A stretch of DNA of 64,000 bases from RGIG2945 sp045540355 (lineage in GTDB: Bacteria; Bacillota; Clostridia; Oscillospirales; Acutalibacteraceae), in the NCBI GenBank assembly GCA_045540355.1, contig JAZQHB010000040.1, positions 1 through 64,000 of the forward strand. Direction: 5' to 3'. A model generated the notes under the pieces. That model worked only from the letters and a program-made list of their open reading frames with translations. It ran no database searches and was not told where the DNA came from. The position numbers were made by a program, and so were the translations under genes. This document shows positions 17,369-27,405 of this stretch, piece by piece (the stretch's first letter is position 1; each line of letters starts with the position of its first letter).

Positions 17369-20188
17369 TTATTTTAAGTATTTTGATAAATACCGTCCCG
17401 TAAAAGATTTCTTTGATTTGATAATTTTTTCGGGAGGTCCTTCAGCAACAATTCTTCCGCCGTTATCTCCGCCGTCAGGACCTAAATCAATGATGTGGTC
17501 TGCGGTTTTGATAACATCCATATTATGCTCGATTACGATAACAGTATTACCTTTATCAGCAAGCTTTTGGAGAACTTCAATGAGCTTGTGAACATCTGCC
17601 GTGTGGAGTCCGGTTGTAGGTTCATCAAGGATGTAGATTGTTCTGCCTGTTGGTCGCTTTGAAAGCTCCGTCGAAAGCTTGACTCTCTGAGCTTCACCGC
17701 CTGAAAGCGTTGTAGCGGGTTGTCCGATCTTGATATAACCTAAACCGACATCGTAAAGTGTTTGTAATTTTCGTACTATCTTGGGATGATTTGCAAAAAA
17801 TTCAAGTCCTTCCTCGACCGTCATGTCAAGCACATCATGAATTGTTTTACCCTTGTATTTTACCGCAAGGGTTTCTCTGTTGTATCTCTTGCCTTTGCAG
17901 ATTTCGCAAGGTACATATACATCTGCTAGAAAATGCATTTCAATTTTAACAATACCGTCACCCTGACAGGCTTCGCAACGACCACCCTTGACATTGAAGG
18001 AAAATCTGCTTGCTGTATAACCACGCATTTTTGATTCAGCGGTTGATGCGAATAGTTCTCTGATATCCGTAAAAACTCCCGTATATGTTGCAGGGTTGGA
18101 ACGAGGAGTTCTGCCAATCGGTGATTGGTCGATATCAATTACTTTATCAAGGTGCTCGATTCCCTTGATTTCAGAGTGCTTGCCTGTAACTTTCTTGGCT
18201 CCGTTTAGTTCATTAGCAAGTTTTTTGTAGAGAATTTCATTGATAAGTGAAGACTTTCCTGAGCCTGACACGCCTGTTACGGCAATAAATTTACCGAGAG
18301 GTATCTGAACATCAATATTCTTCAGGTTGTTTTCCGAAGCATTGATAATTTCAAGGAAGTTGCCGTTTCCTTCTCTTCTTGTTTCAGGTACAGGGATTTG
18401 CTTTTTACCTGAAAGATACTGCCCTGTTATCGATTCATTACAATTTTTAATATCATCAACATTTCCCTGACAGACGATGTTACCTCCGTGAACACCTGCA
18501 CCCGGACCGATATCGACGATATGGTCAGCGGCATACATAGTGTCTTCATCGTGTTCGACAACTATCAGTGTGTTTCCTAAATCTCTGAGCTTTTTGAGTG
18601 TTGCAAGCAGCTTTTCGTTATCTCTCTGATGCAGACCTATACTCGGTTCATCAAGCACATAAAGCACACCCATAAGTGATGAGCCGATTTGTGTTGCGAG
18701 TCTGATTCTCTGACTTTCACCGCCTGAAAGTGTACCCGCAGATCTTGCAAGCGTAAGATAATCAAGACCGACGCTCGTAAGGAAAGTCAGTCTTTCTGTG
18801 ATTTCCTTGATGATTTCGTCTGCAATAACCTTTTCTCGTTCGGAAAGCTTTAGATTTTTAATGAAGCTAAGTGCGTCATTTATTGAAAGCTGAGTGAATT
18901 CGTGAATGTTTTTACCGCCGACAGTTACTGCGAGTATTTCTTTGTTAAGTCGTGCACCTTTACACTCAGGGCACTCTTTTTCTGACATAGAAAGAGAGAT
19001 ATCGTATCTTGACCACTCACTTGTTGTTTCCATGTATCTGCGTTGGAGATTGTTTGCGATTCCCTCAAACTCCGCAAGATATTTACCGCTACCGTATTCG
19101 TTTGTTCTGTCAACTGTTATTTTCTTACCCTTTGTGCCGTAGAGTAAAACATCAAGAACTTCGTCAGATAAATCTTTAATAGGTGCGTCTAAAGAAAAAT
19201 TATATTCTTTAGATAATGCTTTATAGTACATTTTTGCGATAGTTGCATTGTTGGGTCCCCAACCGCTTGCTTTTATGCCGCCCTCGTTAATTGAGAGGTT
19301 TTTGTTAAAAAATACGAGATCGGGGTCAACCACCTTGAAAACACCGAGACCTGAGCATTTCGGACAAGCACCAAACGGGTTGTTGAAGGAAAACATTCTC
19401 GGTGCTAATTCATCAATGCTGACACCGTGCTCCGGGCACGCATAATTCTGTGAAAATAATTCTTCTTCACTGCCTATTACATCAATCAGCACAAGTCCGC
19501 CTGCAAGTCCTAATGCAATTTCAACAGAATCGGAAAGTCTTTTCTCAATCGTATTACTTATAACAAGTCTGTCAACGATGATTTCGATATTGTGTTTTTT
19601 ATTTTTATCCAAAGATATCTGTTCGGATAAATCATATACTAAACCGTCGATTCTTGCACGGACAAAGCCTGATTTTGATGCTTTTTGAAGTTCTTTTGTG
19701 TATTCGCCTTTTCGTCCTCTGACTATAGGTGCCATTACCTGAAATTTTGTACCGCTTTCTAAAGACATAATCTTGTCAACTATCTGGTCGACAGTTTGAA
19801 AGCTGATTTCTTTTCCGCAGACAGGACAATGAGGTATACCGATATTAGCATACAAAAGCCTTAAATAGTCGTATATTTCCGTGACAGTTCCGACGGTGGA
19901 GCGAGGATTTTTTGATGTCGTTTTCTGGTCAATGGATATTGCGGGAGAAAGTCCGTCAATTGAATCAACCTTGGGTTTTTCCATCTGACCCAAAAACATC
20001 CTTGCGTATGATGAAAGTGATTCAACATAACGGCGTTGACCCTCTGCGTATATCGTATCAAATGCCAATGAAGATTTACCTGAGCCTGACAAACCCGTCA
20101 AAACAACAAGCTTGTCTCTCGGTATCTCAAGACTTACATTTTTTAAGTTGTGCTCTTTAGCACCTTTGATTACAATTTTAGAAAGCAA
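17369..20188 (-). CDS. uvrA: Excinuclease ABC subunit A
   Basis: DNA damage-recognition ATPase of nucleotide excision repair, 939 residues. It holds two ABC modules: first Walker A GLSGSGKSS near residue 32, second GVSGSGKSS in the C-terminal half, and ABC signatures TLSGGESQR and TLSGGEAQR. Zinc sites are visible as CPVCGKEI, CPKCSGLG, CPECKGARL, CEACQGDG and CEICKGKRY. The start is TTG (MLSKIVIKGAKEHNL), 9 nt after AAGGTGA. The stop of uvrB lies 6 nt upstream, so uvrB-uvrA form an operon. Confidence 0.97.
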   Translation of the reverse strand: MLSKIVIKGAKEHNLKNVSLEIPRDKLVVLTGLSGSGKSSLAFDTIYAEGQRRYVESLSSYARMFLGQMEKPKVDSIDGLSPAISIDQKTTSKNPRSTVGTVTEIYDYLRLLYANIGIPHCPVCGKEISFQTVDQIVDKIMSLESGTKFQVMAPIVRGRKGEYTKELQKASKSGFVRARIDGLVYDLSEQISLDKNKKHNIEIIVDRLVISNTIEKRLSDSVEIALGLAGGLVLIDVIGSEEELFSQNYACPEHGVSIDELAPRMFSFNNPFGACPKCSGLGVFKVVDPDLVFFNKNLSINEGGIKASGWGPNNATIAKMYYKALSKEYNFSLDAPIKDLSDEVLDVLLYGTKGKKITVDRTNEYGSGKYLAEFEGIANNLQRRYMETTSEWSRYDISLSMSEKECPECKGARLNKEILAVTVGGKNIHEFTQLSINDALSFIKNLKLSEREKVIADEIIKEITERLTFLTSVGLDYLTLARSAGTLSGGESQRIRLATQIGSSLMGVLYVLDEPSIGLHQRDNEKLLATLKKLRDLGNTLIVVEHDEDTMYAADHIVDIGPGAGVHGGNIVCQGNVDDIKNCNESITGQYLSGKKQIPVPETRREGNGNFLEIINASENNLKNIDVQIPLGKFIAVTGVSGSGKSSLINEILYKKLANELNGAKKVTGKHSEIKGIEHLDKVIDIDQSPIGRTPRSNPATYTGVFTDIRELFASTAESKMRGYTASRFSFNVKGGRCEACQGDGIVKIEMHFLADVYVPCEICKGKRYNRETLAVKYKGKTIHDVLDMTVEEGLEFFANHPKIVRKLQTLYDVGLGYIKIGQPATTLSGGEAQRVKLSTELSKRPTGRTIYILDEPTTGLHTADVHKLIEVLQKLADKGNTVIVIEHNMDVIKTADHIIDLGPDGGDNGGRIVAEGPPEKIIKSKKSFTGRYLSKYLK

Positions 20189-20194
20189 AATAAT

Positions 20195-22150
20195 TCACCT
20201 TGATTTTAATTTTTCTATCTTATCTCTTAAATATGCAGCGTGCTCAAATTCGAGAATCTTTGCAGCAGCTTTCATTTCTATTGTCAGACGCTTAATCAAT
20301 TCCTCGCGTTGTTTTGCGGTCATGCGTCTGTGTTCTTTGTCGTCATCAACCTTAGATGAAATTTCAATAACATCGCGGATGTCTTTTTTGATAGTAGTCG
20401 GTATAATGCCGTTATCTGTATTGTACCTCATCTGTTTTTCTCTGCGTCGGTTTGTTTCACGAATAGCATTTTCCATTGAACGAGTAACGGTATCTGCATA
20501 CATGATAACTTGACCGTCAGCGTTTCTTGCGGCTCGTCCGATTGTCTGAATAAGCGATGTTTCGGAGCGTAAGAAGCCTTCTTTATCGGCATCAAGAATT
20601 GCAACAAGTGAAACCTCAGGTAAATCAAGACCTTCTCTTAAAAGGTTGATGCCAACAAGTACATCGAATTCGCCGAGTCGTAATTGTCGGATAATGTTCA
20701 TTCGTTCAATAGTATCGATATCGTAGTGCATATATCTTACTTTGATGCCGATATTTTCAAGGTATGCTGAAAGGTCCTCTGCCATTTTTTTAGTAAGTGT
20801 GGTGACCAATACTCTTTCGTTTCTGTCAATTCTGAGGTTTATTTCTGATACAAGGTCATCTATCTGTCCTTCAGTAGGTTTAACAGTTATAAGCGGGTCA
20901 AGTAATCCCGTGGGTCTTATAACTTGTTCAACCGTCTGTTCACTTTTTTCGTTTTCAAAAGCAGCAGGTGTTGCACTTACAAAGATTTTTTGTCCGATTT
21001 TGTTGTAGAATTCATCAAACTGTAAGGGTCTGTTGTCAAAAGCGGACGGAAGTCTGAACCCAAAGTCGATAAGGCTTTCTTTCCTTGATCTGTCACCAAA
21101 GTACATACCTCTGACTTGAGGTATTGTGACATGGGATTCATCAATAAAAAGAAGAAAATCGTCAGGAAAGAAGTCAAGTAATGTGAACGGAGGTTCCCCG
21201 GGTTTTCTGCCTGACATAATGCGGGAATAGTTTTCAATTCCTTTGCAGAATCCTGTTTCACGCAACATTTCAATGTCATACATCGTTCTCTGTTTTATTC
21301 TCTGAGCTTCTAAAAGCTTGCCTTGTGATTCGAAATATTCTACTCTTTCAAGCATTTCTTTGCATATTTCTGAAATTGCTTCATCAAGCTTTTCGGGCGA
21401 TACAACATAGTGTGATGCAGGATAAATCGCAACATGTGAAAGATTGCTTATAACCTGACCCGTAAGTGCGTTGAATTCGGAAATTCTGTCGATTTCATCA
21501 CCGAAAAATTCAACTCGTATTGCAGTTTCGTTTGACTGTACCGGATAAATCTCGACGGTATCACCTCGTACACGGAATTTGTTTCTGATAAACTCGATGT
21601 CATTTCGCTCATATTGTATTTCAACGAGCTTTGAAATCAACTCATCTCGGTCCTTAGTCATTCCCGTTCTTAAAGAAATTACCATTTCTTTATAATCAAT
21701 CGGGTTACCTAAAGAGTAGATACAAGAAACACTTGAAACGATTATTACATCTCTGCGTTCAGACAAAGCGGATGTCGCAGAGTGTCTGAGCTTATCAATT
21801 TCATCGTTTATTGCAGAGTCTTTTTCGATGTAGGTGTCTGTAGTAGGAACATAAGCCTCAGGCTGGTAATAATCATAGTAGGAAACAAAGAACTCTACAG
21901 CATTTTTAGGAAAAAATTCTTTAAATTCGGTACAAAGCTGAGCAGCGAGGGTTTTGTTGTGAGCGAGAATAAGCGTAGGTCGGTTTACATTGGCGATGAT
22001 ATTAGCCATTGTAAAGGTCTTACCGCTACCGGTAACGCCGAGCAAAACTTGTTCACTCAAACCTTTGTTTAAGCCGTCTGTCAGGTGTTTTATCGCTTCG
22101 GGTTGGTCGCCCGTAGGTTTGAATTTTGATACCAGTTCAAAACGCTCCAT
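20195..22150 (-). CDS. uvrB: Excinuclease ABC subunit B
   Basis: Damage-verification helicase of nucleotide excision repair, 651 residues. Walker A GVTGSGKT lies near residue 39, and the beta-hairpin region YYDYYQPEAYVP contains the tyrosine-rich damage wedge. DESHV is the DEAD-like motif II, and motif VI is QTIGRAARN. The C-terminal UvrC-binding UVR domain is present at about 615-650. The ATG follows AAAGGAGAACCGGC. The 152-bp gap upstream holds an AT-rich region and a strong inverted repeat; I see no clear LexA box there. Confidence 0.97.
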   Translation of the reverse strand: MERFELVSKFKPTGDQPEAIKHLTDGLNKGLSEQVLLGVTGSGKTFTMANIIANVNRPTLILAHNKTLAAQLCTEFKEFFPKNAVEFFVSYYDYYQPEAYVPTTDTYIEKDSAINDEIDKLRHSATSALSERRDVIIVSSVSCIYSLGNPIDYKEMVISLRTGMTKDRDELISKLVEIQYERNDIEFIRNKFRVRGDTVEIYPVQSNETAIRVEFFGDEIDRISEFNALTGQVISNLSHVAIYPASHYVVSPEKLDEAISEICKEMLERVEYFESQGKLLEAQRIKQRTMYDIEMLRETGFCKGIENYSRIMSGRKPGEPPFTLLDFFPDDFLLFIDESHVTIPQVRGMYFGDRSRKESLIDFGFRLPSAFDNRPLQFDEFYNKIGQKIFVSATPAAFENEKSEQTVEQVIRPTGLLDPLITVKPTEGQIDDLVSEINLRIDRNERVLVTTLTKKMAEDLSAYLENIGIKVRYMHYDIDTIERMNIIRQLRLGEFDVLVGINLLREGLDLPEVSLVAILDADKEGFLRSETSLIQTIGRAARNADGQVIMYADTVTRSMENAIRETNRRREKQMRYNTDNGIIPTTIKKDIRDVIEISSKVDDDKEHRRMTAKQREELIKRLTIEMKAAAKILEFEHAAYLRDKIEKLKSR

Positions 22151-22256
22151 GCCGGTTCTCCTTTACATTATTTATAATCAATATATTATATCACAAAAAG
22201 AGATTTTTTAAAAGACTTAATAATACTTTTTGTTCAAAAAAAGCTTTATATAAGCA

Positions 22257-22293
22257 ATATCGCTCATGTGCAATGATAACACATGAGCGATAT
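22257..22293. repeat. 14-bp perfect inverted repeat between radC and uvrB
   Basis: ATATCGCTCATGTG and CACATGAGCGATAT flank a 9-nt loop. No T run follows immediately on the minus strand, and a run of six A residues follows on the plus strand, so it is a poor textbook terminator. It could end radC transcription, bind a protein, or be a relic of a palindromic repeat: its outer arms ATATCGC/GCGATAT are identical to the first hairpin of the element near 63850. Confidence 0.6.
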
Positions 22294-22302
22294 GAAAAAA
22301 CA

Positions 22303-23070
22303 TCATTTCTTTATAGAATCTTGATCTTTAAAGTTTGCTCTGAAAATTTTACTTAATTTTTCATGAGATGCCATAGAAAAGGTTGAGGTATAAGGCTTTC
22401 TTGACGCATCTGATACAATAATGTGATCTCTCAGATTGATTTTTAACGGTGCTAAAAGCTTTTCTAAGTTTTCAGTGAACTTGCAATCCTGAGCAGAGGG
22501 CCTGGCCATGCCACCGGGATGATTGTGAGCGATTATGAGATTAGTTGAATTATTACGCAAGGCGACTTCAACTATTTTTCTCGGCTCTACATGAGCATCG
22601 GCGGGTGTACCTTTTGTTATTATAGAACAATTCTTGATTCTGTTCGAATTGTCAAGACAAAGGACTAAAAATACTTCGTCTGTATACGCTGTAAGTTTAG
22701 CTTGCACAAACTCTTCATATTTGTTACGAATATAGCTTTTTGCGAATTCGGTTTCATGCAACTCAGTTAATTTGTTCATCGAAATACATTGCTGTCTGTA
22801 TAACTCCGGTATCATTTTTATAAGCACAGCTGAATTGTGTTTGATACCTTTTACGGTAATCAATTCCTCATACGATGCCTCAAATACACCGGCAAGAGAG
22901 CCAAACTCATTTATTAAGCTATGAGCAATATCGTTTGTATCTTTCTGAGGTATCGAGTAAAACAGTAAAAGCTCTAATATCTGATGCTCATGAAAGGAAT
23001 CAAGTCCGCTTTCAAGAAATTGCTTTTTAAGTCTTTCTCGATGCCCTTTGTGTAAATTTTCAGAAGTCAT
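22303..23070 (-). CDS. radC: RadC-family JAB-domain protein
   Basis: Protein of 255 residues. The N-terminal ~100 residues form a helix-hairpin-helix UPF0758-type domain (GHRERLKKQF; DTNDIAHSLI). The JAB1/MPN-like metalloprotease domain follows, with the motif HNHPGG and, ten residues later, the aspartate of SAQD. Despite the historic 'DNA repair' name, the molecular role of RadC is unresolved; many copies sit on mobile elements. Here it lies between pyrE and uvrB in a repair neighbourhood, with no sign of mobility. Confidence 0.9.
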   Translation of the reverse strand: MTSENLHKGHRERLKKQFLESGLDSFHEHQILELLLFYSIPQKDTNDIAHSLINEFGSLAGVFEASYEELITVKGIKHNSAVLIKMIPELYRQQCISMNKLTELHETEFAKSYIRNKYEEFVQAKLTAYTDEVFLVLCLDNSNRIKNCSIITKGTPADAHVEPRKIVEVALRNNSTNLIIAHNHPGGMARPSAQDCKFTENLEKLLAPLKINLRDHIIVSDASRKPYTSTFSMASHEKLSKIFRANFKDQDSIKK

Positions 23071-23086
23071 ATCAAAAAACTCCGAT

Positions 23087-23671
23087 TTATTTTATTTTTC
23101 TGCTGCCGGGCTTAACAAGTTCAATTTTTCCTTCTTTGCAAAGAGGACATTCATCAGCTTCCCAAGATGTAACATCTGCAGAATATACTGCCTTGAAAGG
23201 AACACCGAAATCAATTTTACCGCCTGTTCTGTCAACGATTGAGCCAACTCCTGCTACTATGCCGCCTGCTTCTTCAACAAGCTCGATAACCTCTTTAACT
23301 GAGCCGCCTGTTGTAACAACATCTTCGACAACGAGAACTCGCTGTCCTTTTTCAATAACAAAACCTCGTCTTAAAACCATTTTGCCGTCTGCATCTCTTT
23401 CGGTGAAGAAGTTTTCACAATCAAAATTACGGCTGACTTCATAAGCCATCTGAACTGCACCCATTGCAGGACCGATAACAAGCTGAATATCATTGTTCTT
23501 ATAGAGTTCTGCCAATGCAGCACAAAGTTCTTCACTGTACTTTGTGTTTCTGAAAATCTTAGCACACTGAAGATATCTGTTGCTGTGTCTGCCTGATGTA
23601 AGAAGGAAGTGTCCTTCCAACAAAACTCCTGCCTCTTTTAAAATTTCTGTAACTCTTTCTTTTGAAATCAT
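23087..23671 (-). CDS. pyrE: Orotate phosphoribosyltransferase
   Basis: Converts orotate and PRPP to OMP in de novo pyrimidine synthesis. It has 194 residues. Visible: LTSGRHSNRYLQCAKIF near the N-terminus and the PRPP loop VLVVEDVVTTGGS. The C-terminal tail carries a CxxC pair (ECPLCKEG), seen in one clade of Firmicute PyrE. The ATG at 23671 is preferred over the TTG at 23680 because GGAGG is correctly spaced to the ATG. It is divergent from the RluA gene. Confidence 0.93.
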   Translation of the reverse strand: MISKERVTEILKEAGVLLEGHFLLTSGRHSNRYLQCAKIFRNTKYSEELCAALAELYKNNDIQLVIGPAMGAVQMAYEVSRNFDCENFFTERDADGKMVLRRGFVIEKGQRVLVVEDVVTTGGSVKEVIELVEEAGGIVAGVGSIVDRTGGKIDFGVPFKAVYSADVTSWEADECPLCKEGKIELVKPGSRKIK

Positions 23672-23724
23672 TTTAAACAACCTCCAAAATCAATTTAAAA
23701 ATATTATAATACAAAAATCAAGAT

Positions 23725-23752
23725 TTGAAAATACCTGAATTTATGATATAAT
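23725..23752 (+). promoter_or_regulatory. Predicted sigma-A promoter for the RluA-family gene
   Basis: TTGAAA, a 16-bp spacer and TATAAT, ending about 31 bp before the TTG start at 23784. Confidence 0.65.
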
Positions 23753-23783
23753 AGAGAAAATTTATAAAGTTCAGGTGAAAATT

Positions 23784-24743
23784 TTGAAAAGCTTTACAAT
23801 TACACAAAATGATGCCGGTCAGAGATTGGATAAATATCTGACCAAAAGTTTTCCTAATCTTCCGAAAGCATTGATGTATAAGTACATAAGGACTAAAAGA
23901 ATTAAGGTTAATTCAAAGCGAGCCGAGATATCGACAAGGCTTTGTGTCGGTGATGTTGTTGATCTTTATATCAACGATGAGTTTTTTGAACGACCGCCGG
24001 AAAGATTTGATTTTATGTCGGCATCGAACAAAATTGATATTGTATACGAGGATGAAAACATTTTGTTACTCAACAAAAAAGCGGGTCTTCTTTGCCACCC
24101 TGATGACAGAGAATATATTGATACTCTGATAACAAGAGTTAAAAGATATCTGTATGAAAAAGGCAGCTACAATCCTAATGATTCGATGTCCTTTACTCCT
24201 GCATTAGTTAACCGTATTGACAGAAATACTACAGGAATCGTTATAGCGGCAAAGAATGCGGACTCCTTGAGAATACTTAATCAAAAGATGAAGGACAGAG
24301 AACTACATAAGTATTATCTCTGTATTATTCACGGCATTCTCAACAAAAAGAACGGCATACTAAAAGGCTATCTCACAAAGAATGAAGATAAAAACCTTGT
24401 TAAGGTGCATAAAAGCAAGCAAGAGGGTTCAAAAGATATTTCAACCAAATACAAGGTCTTGTCCGAACGAAGTAAATATAGTCTTGTTGAGGTTGAACTG
24501 TTAACCGGCAGAACTCATCAGATTCGCTCTCATTTTGCTTCAATCGGTCACCCGCTTTTAGGCGACGGAAAATACGGCACAAATGCGTTGAACAAGAAAA
24601 GCGGATATAAAAAGCAATGTCTTTGCTCATACAAGCTTGAGTTTGATTTTTCTACTGATGCCGGAATACTAAATTATTTAAACAAAAAGACCTTCAAAAT
24701 AAACACCGACCAAATTGAATATGATTTTAAAACTGCTGACTAG
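23784..24743 (+). CDS. RluA-family RNA pseudouridine synthase
   Basis: Isomerises uridine to pseudouridine in rRNA or tRNA, 319 residues. An S4 RNA-binding domain covers about 1-75 (GQRLDKYL; IKVNSKRAEISTRLCVGD). The catalytic domain holds NRIDRNTTGIVI with the catalytic aspartate, YLCIIHG, and the late GRTHQIRSHFASIGHPLLGDGKYG. The target (RluC-like or RluD-like) is undetermined. The TTG at 23784 is chosen because the GTG at 23775 lies in the AGGTGA ribosome site. The 3' end overlaps convergent ligA by 4 bp with no room for a terminator. Confidence 0.9.
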   Translation: MKSFTITQNDAGQRLDKYLTKSFPNLPKALMYKYIRTKRIKVNSKRAEISTRLCVGDVVDLYINDEFFERPPERFDFMSASNKIDIVYEDENILLLNKKAGLLCHPDDREYIDTLITRVKRYLYEKGSYNPNDSMSFTPALVNRIDRNTTGIVIAAKNADSLRILNQKMKDRELHKYYLCIIHGILNKKNGILKGYLTKNEDKNLVKVHKSKQEGSKDISTKYKVLSERSKYSLVEVELLTGRTHQIRSHFASIGHPLLGDGKYGTNALNKKSGYKKQCLCSYKLEFDFSTDAGILNYLNKKTFKINTDQIEYDFKTAD

Positions 24744-26713
24744 TCACACATTCTAAGGAATTCCGCTTCATCAATAATTCTGATACCCAGATTAGTTGCT
24801 TTTTGAAGCTTAGAACCTGCGTCTTCACCTGCGAGGACGCAGGTTGTTTTTTTAGAAACGGACGAAGATGTTTTACCACCGAAGCGTTCTATTATTTCTG
24901 ATGCTTCGTTTCGAGTTAAAGTAGGCAAAGTGCCTGTCAGAACAAATGTCATGCCTGCAAATCTGGCGTCTGTGACATCTTTAACCGTTTTTGAAGTCAT
25001 ATTTACACCGCAGGCTTTAAGCTCATTTATAAGCTCTGTTGTTTGTGGCATATTGAAAAAAGAAATCAGATTCTCGACAATAATTTTACCCAAACCGTCG
25101 ATAGAAAGTAAATCTTCTTCGGTAGCGGAAATTAAGTCGTCTATATTGCCGAACTTCTCAGCAAGTGTTTTCGATGCTTTCTGCCCCACATTCCTGATAC
25201 CAAGACCGAAGATAAGACGAGAAAGGTCGTTTTCTTTTGATTTTTCGACTGCGAAAATAAGATTATCAGCAGATTTCTCTCCAAAACCTTCAAGTGCAGC
25301 AATTTTATTTTTGTCAAGGTGATAGATATCGGAAATTCTTCTTATAAAACCAAGGTCAACAAATGTTGTAAGATAAGCCTCACCCAAGCCGTCTATATCC
25401 ATTGCGTCACGGGAACAATAATGAATTAAATTTCTTAAAAGCTGTGCGGGACATTGTGAATTATTGCATCTGAGTGCTGCCTCATCGTCGTTGAAAGCAA
25501 CCTTTGCACCACATGACGGACAGGTTGACGGCAATTTATACGGTGTAGCATTTTCAGCGTGTTTTGCAACCGATACTACTTCAGGAATGATATCTCCTGC
25601 TTTTCTTACATTGATTCTGTCGCCGATGCAGATGCCTTTTTCATCAATATAATCCTGATTGTGTAAAGTTGCACGGCTTACGGTTGAGCCGGCAAGCAAT
25701 ATAGGTTCAAAAATAGCGGTTGGTGTCAGAACACCTGTTCTGCCGACGGCAACCTCTATATCCAGAAGTGTGGTCTCTTTAATTTCAGGAGGATATTTAA
25801 AAGCTATCGCCCATTTGGGAAATTTTGATGTGCTGCCAAGATTCTTACGAACTGAAAAATCATCAACTTTAATTACCGCACCGTCGATGTCAAATTCCAA
25901 ATTACCGCGGTTATTGCCTATTTTCTCAATGCTTTCAATGGCAGTTTCGATGTTTTCTGCCTGATAATAGAAAGGTACAATTTTAAAACCAAGTGACTTG
26001 AGGTACTCTAAGGATTTTTTGTGTGAATTAAGGTCAGTGTTGTCACTTTTCTGTATATTAAAAATAAATATTTCAAGCTTTCTCTTTGCGGTGATTTCGG
26101 GCTTCTTTTGCCTGAGTGAGCCGGCTGCCGCATTGCGGGGATTCTTGAAAGGTTTTTCTCCGTTTAATTCTTGCTCTTTTACGATATTATTAAAAACTGA
26201 GTGTGGCATATATACTTCGCCACGGACCTCAATGTTGACAGCTTCTTTGAGTTTCAAAGGTATTGAACGGATTGTGCGTAAGTTGGCTGTAACATCCTCA
26301 CCGACATCACCGTCGCCTCTCGTAGAACCTCTGACAAAAAGTCCGTTTTCGTATTCCAAAGATACTGATAATCCGTCAATCTTTGGCTCGACAATGTAGT
26401 TGGCTTTCTTTTCAGCTTCCCCTACCCTGCGGTCGAAATCTTTGAGCTCGTCATAAGAAAAAGCATCCTGCAGACTTTCCATACGCACAGAATGAACTAC
26501 AGGCTCAAATTGTCCGTCTGCTCTTCCACCTACTCTGTGTGTCGGAGAATCAGAAGTTATAAGCTCGGGGTTTTTGTCCTCAAGCTCCTTTAACTCACGC
26601 ATCAGCATATCGTATTCATAGTCTTCGATTTCGGGATTATCGTCATTATAGTATTTTTCAATATGATAATTGAGTATATCCCTCAATTCGTTAATCCTGT
26701 CATTTGTGTTCAT
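24740..26713 (-). CDS. ligA: NAD-dependent DNA ligase
   Basis: Essential ligase that seals Okazaki fragments and repair nicks, 657 residues. Order: Ia domain binding NMN (HIEKYYNDD; YDMLMREL), adenylation domain with nucleophile K111 in KIDG, then OB fold, four-cysteine zinc finger (CPSCG ... CNNSQCP), helix-hairpin-helix repeats (IDGLGEAY; ALEGFGEKSA; GLGIRNVG; IDGLGKI) and C-terminal BRCT (FAGMTFVLTGTLPTLTR). The ATG at 26713 follows AAGGTGA. The longer open frame upstream overlaps yunB and is not needed. Confidence 0.97.
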   Translation of the reverse strand: MNTNDRINELRDILNYHIEKYYNDDNPEIEDYEYDMLMRELKELEDKNPELITSDSPTHRVGGRADGQFEPVVHSVRMESLQDAFSYDELKDFDRRVGEAEKKANYIVEPKIDGLSVSLEYENGLFVRGSTRGDGDVGEDVTANLRTIRSIPLKLKEAVNIEVRGEVYMPHSVFNNIVKEQELNGEKPFKNPRNAAAGSLRQKKPEITAKRKLEIFIFNIQKSDNTDLNSHKKSLEYLKSLGFKIVPFYYQAENIETAIESIEKIGNNRGNLEFDIDGAVIKVDDFSVRKNLGSTSKFPKWAIAFKYPPEIKETTLLDIEVAVGRTGVLTPTAIFEPILLAGSTVSRATLHNQDYIDEKGICIGDRINVRKAGDIIPEVVSVAKHAENATPYKLPSTCPSCGAKVAFNDDEAALRCNNSQCPAQLLRNLIHYCSRDAMDIDGLGEAYLTTFVDLGFIRRISDIYHLDKNKIAALEGFGEKSADNLIFAVEKSKENDLSRLIFGLGIRNVGQKASKTLAEKFGNIDDLISATEEDLLSIDGLGKIIVENLISFFNMPQTTELINELKACGVNMTSKTVKDVTDARFAGMTFVLTGTLPTLTRNEASEIIERFGGKTSSSVSKKTTCVLAGEDAGSKLQKATNLGIRIIDEAEFLRMCD

Positions 26714-26760
26714 AAAATCACCTTGCTTATTATACCAAGTTTTTGTGCACTTGACAACAG

Positions 26761-27405
26761 TTAAGCATAAATTCTTCCGAAACTTGACGGTGTTATTCCG
26801 ACAATGACTGTTTCCGCTATACACATATTTGTTTTATACAAGACTGTAGTTTGTTTTTTTGGAAGTATTATCATGATTTCTATCTCGATATTCAGCATTA
26901 TTCTGTGCAAAGTCTGGTTGATTCCCGCTGATAAAAACTCGTTAGTTATTTCACTTTTAGTATTACCTGACATTTTCACATCGGTGCCTATATCAGGTCC
27001 TAAGCCTGAAAGTAAATCGCTTCCGAAAATTACACCAAAAGGTATCTTTACCTTAAAATATCCTTTATTTTCAATTGATTGTGAAATTTTTGAATTGATT
27101 TCCGCCTTTAAAAGATTGAGATTTACAATATCAGTTGTAATAGCCTTTATGTTGCCGTCTTTATCCTTTTCAATACTCACAAGTGTCGAATATGTAATGT
27201 TTTCATCTTTCAATATTTCTGCAACTGTATCGTTGACTATTAAACCTGCCTCGTTTTTTGCAGCTGTCTTTGAATAATTTCTGATAATAGGCTCGGTTCT
27301 CGCATCAAATAAAAGTATGATTATAAGGATAACAATAAGTATCGAAAGGAGTCTGAATATCAGCTTTCTCAAATTCGGCGTTAACCGTAATATTCTTCTT
27401 TTCAT
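26761..27405 (-). CDS. yunB: Sporulation protein YunB family
   Basis: Membrane-anchored protein of 214 residues resembling YunB, a mother-cell sporulation protein of Bacillus. An N-terminal transmembrane helix (about 15-38) follows a basic start (MKRRILRLTPN), and the rest is outside. Family-typical segments: KIPFGVIFGSDLLSGLGP, SAGINQTLHRIMLNI and IAETVIVGITP. The ATG at 27405 follows GGGTGAGCTT. Together with the SpoIIM relative it indicates a spore-forming lineage. Confidence 0.85.
   Translation of the reverse strand: MKRRILRLTPNLRKLIFRLLSILIVILIIILLFDARTEPIIRNYSKTAAKNEAGLIVNDTVAEILKDENITYSTLVSIEKDKDGNIKAITTDIVNLNLLKAEINSKISQSIENKGYFKVKIPFGVIFGSDLLSGLGPDIGTDVKMSGNTKSEITNEFLSAGINQTLHRIMLNIEIEIMIILPKKQTTVLYKTNMCIAETVIVGITPSSFGRIYA

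Noticed and set aside
22151..22256. LexA (SOS) box before uvrB
   Set aside because: No GAAC-N4-GTTC type palindrome is present.
26714..26824. Longer ligA N-terminus with 37 extra residues
   Set aside because: It overlaps yunB, lacks family similarity, and a good ribosome site precedes the ATG at 26713.
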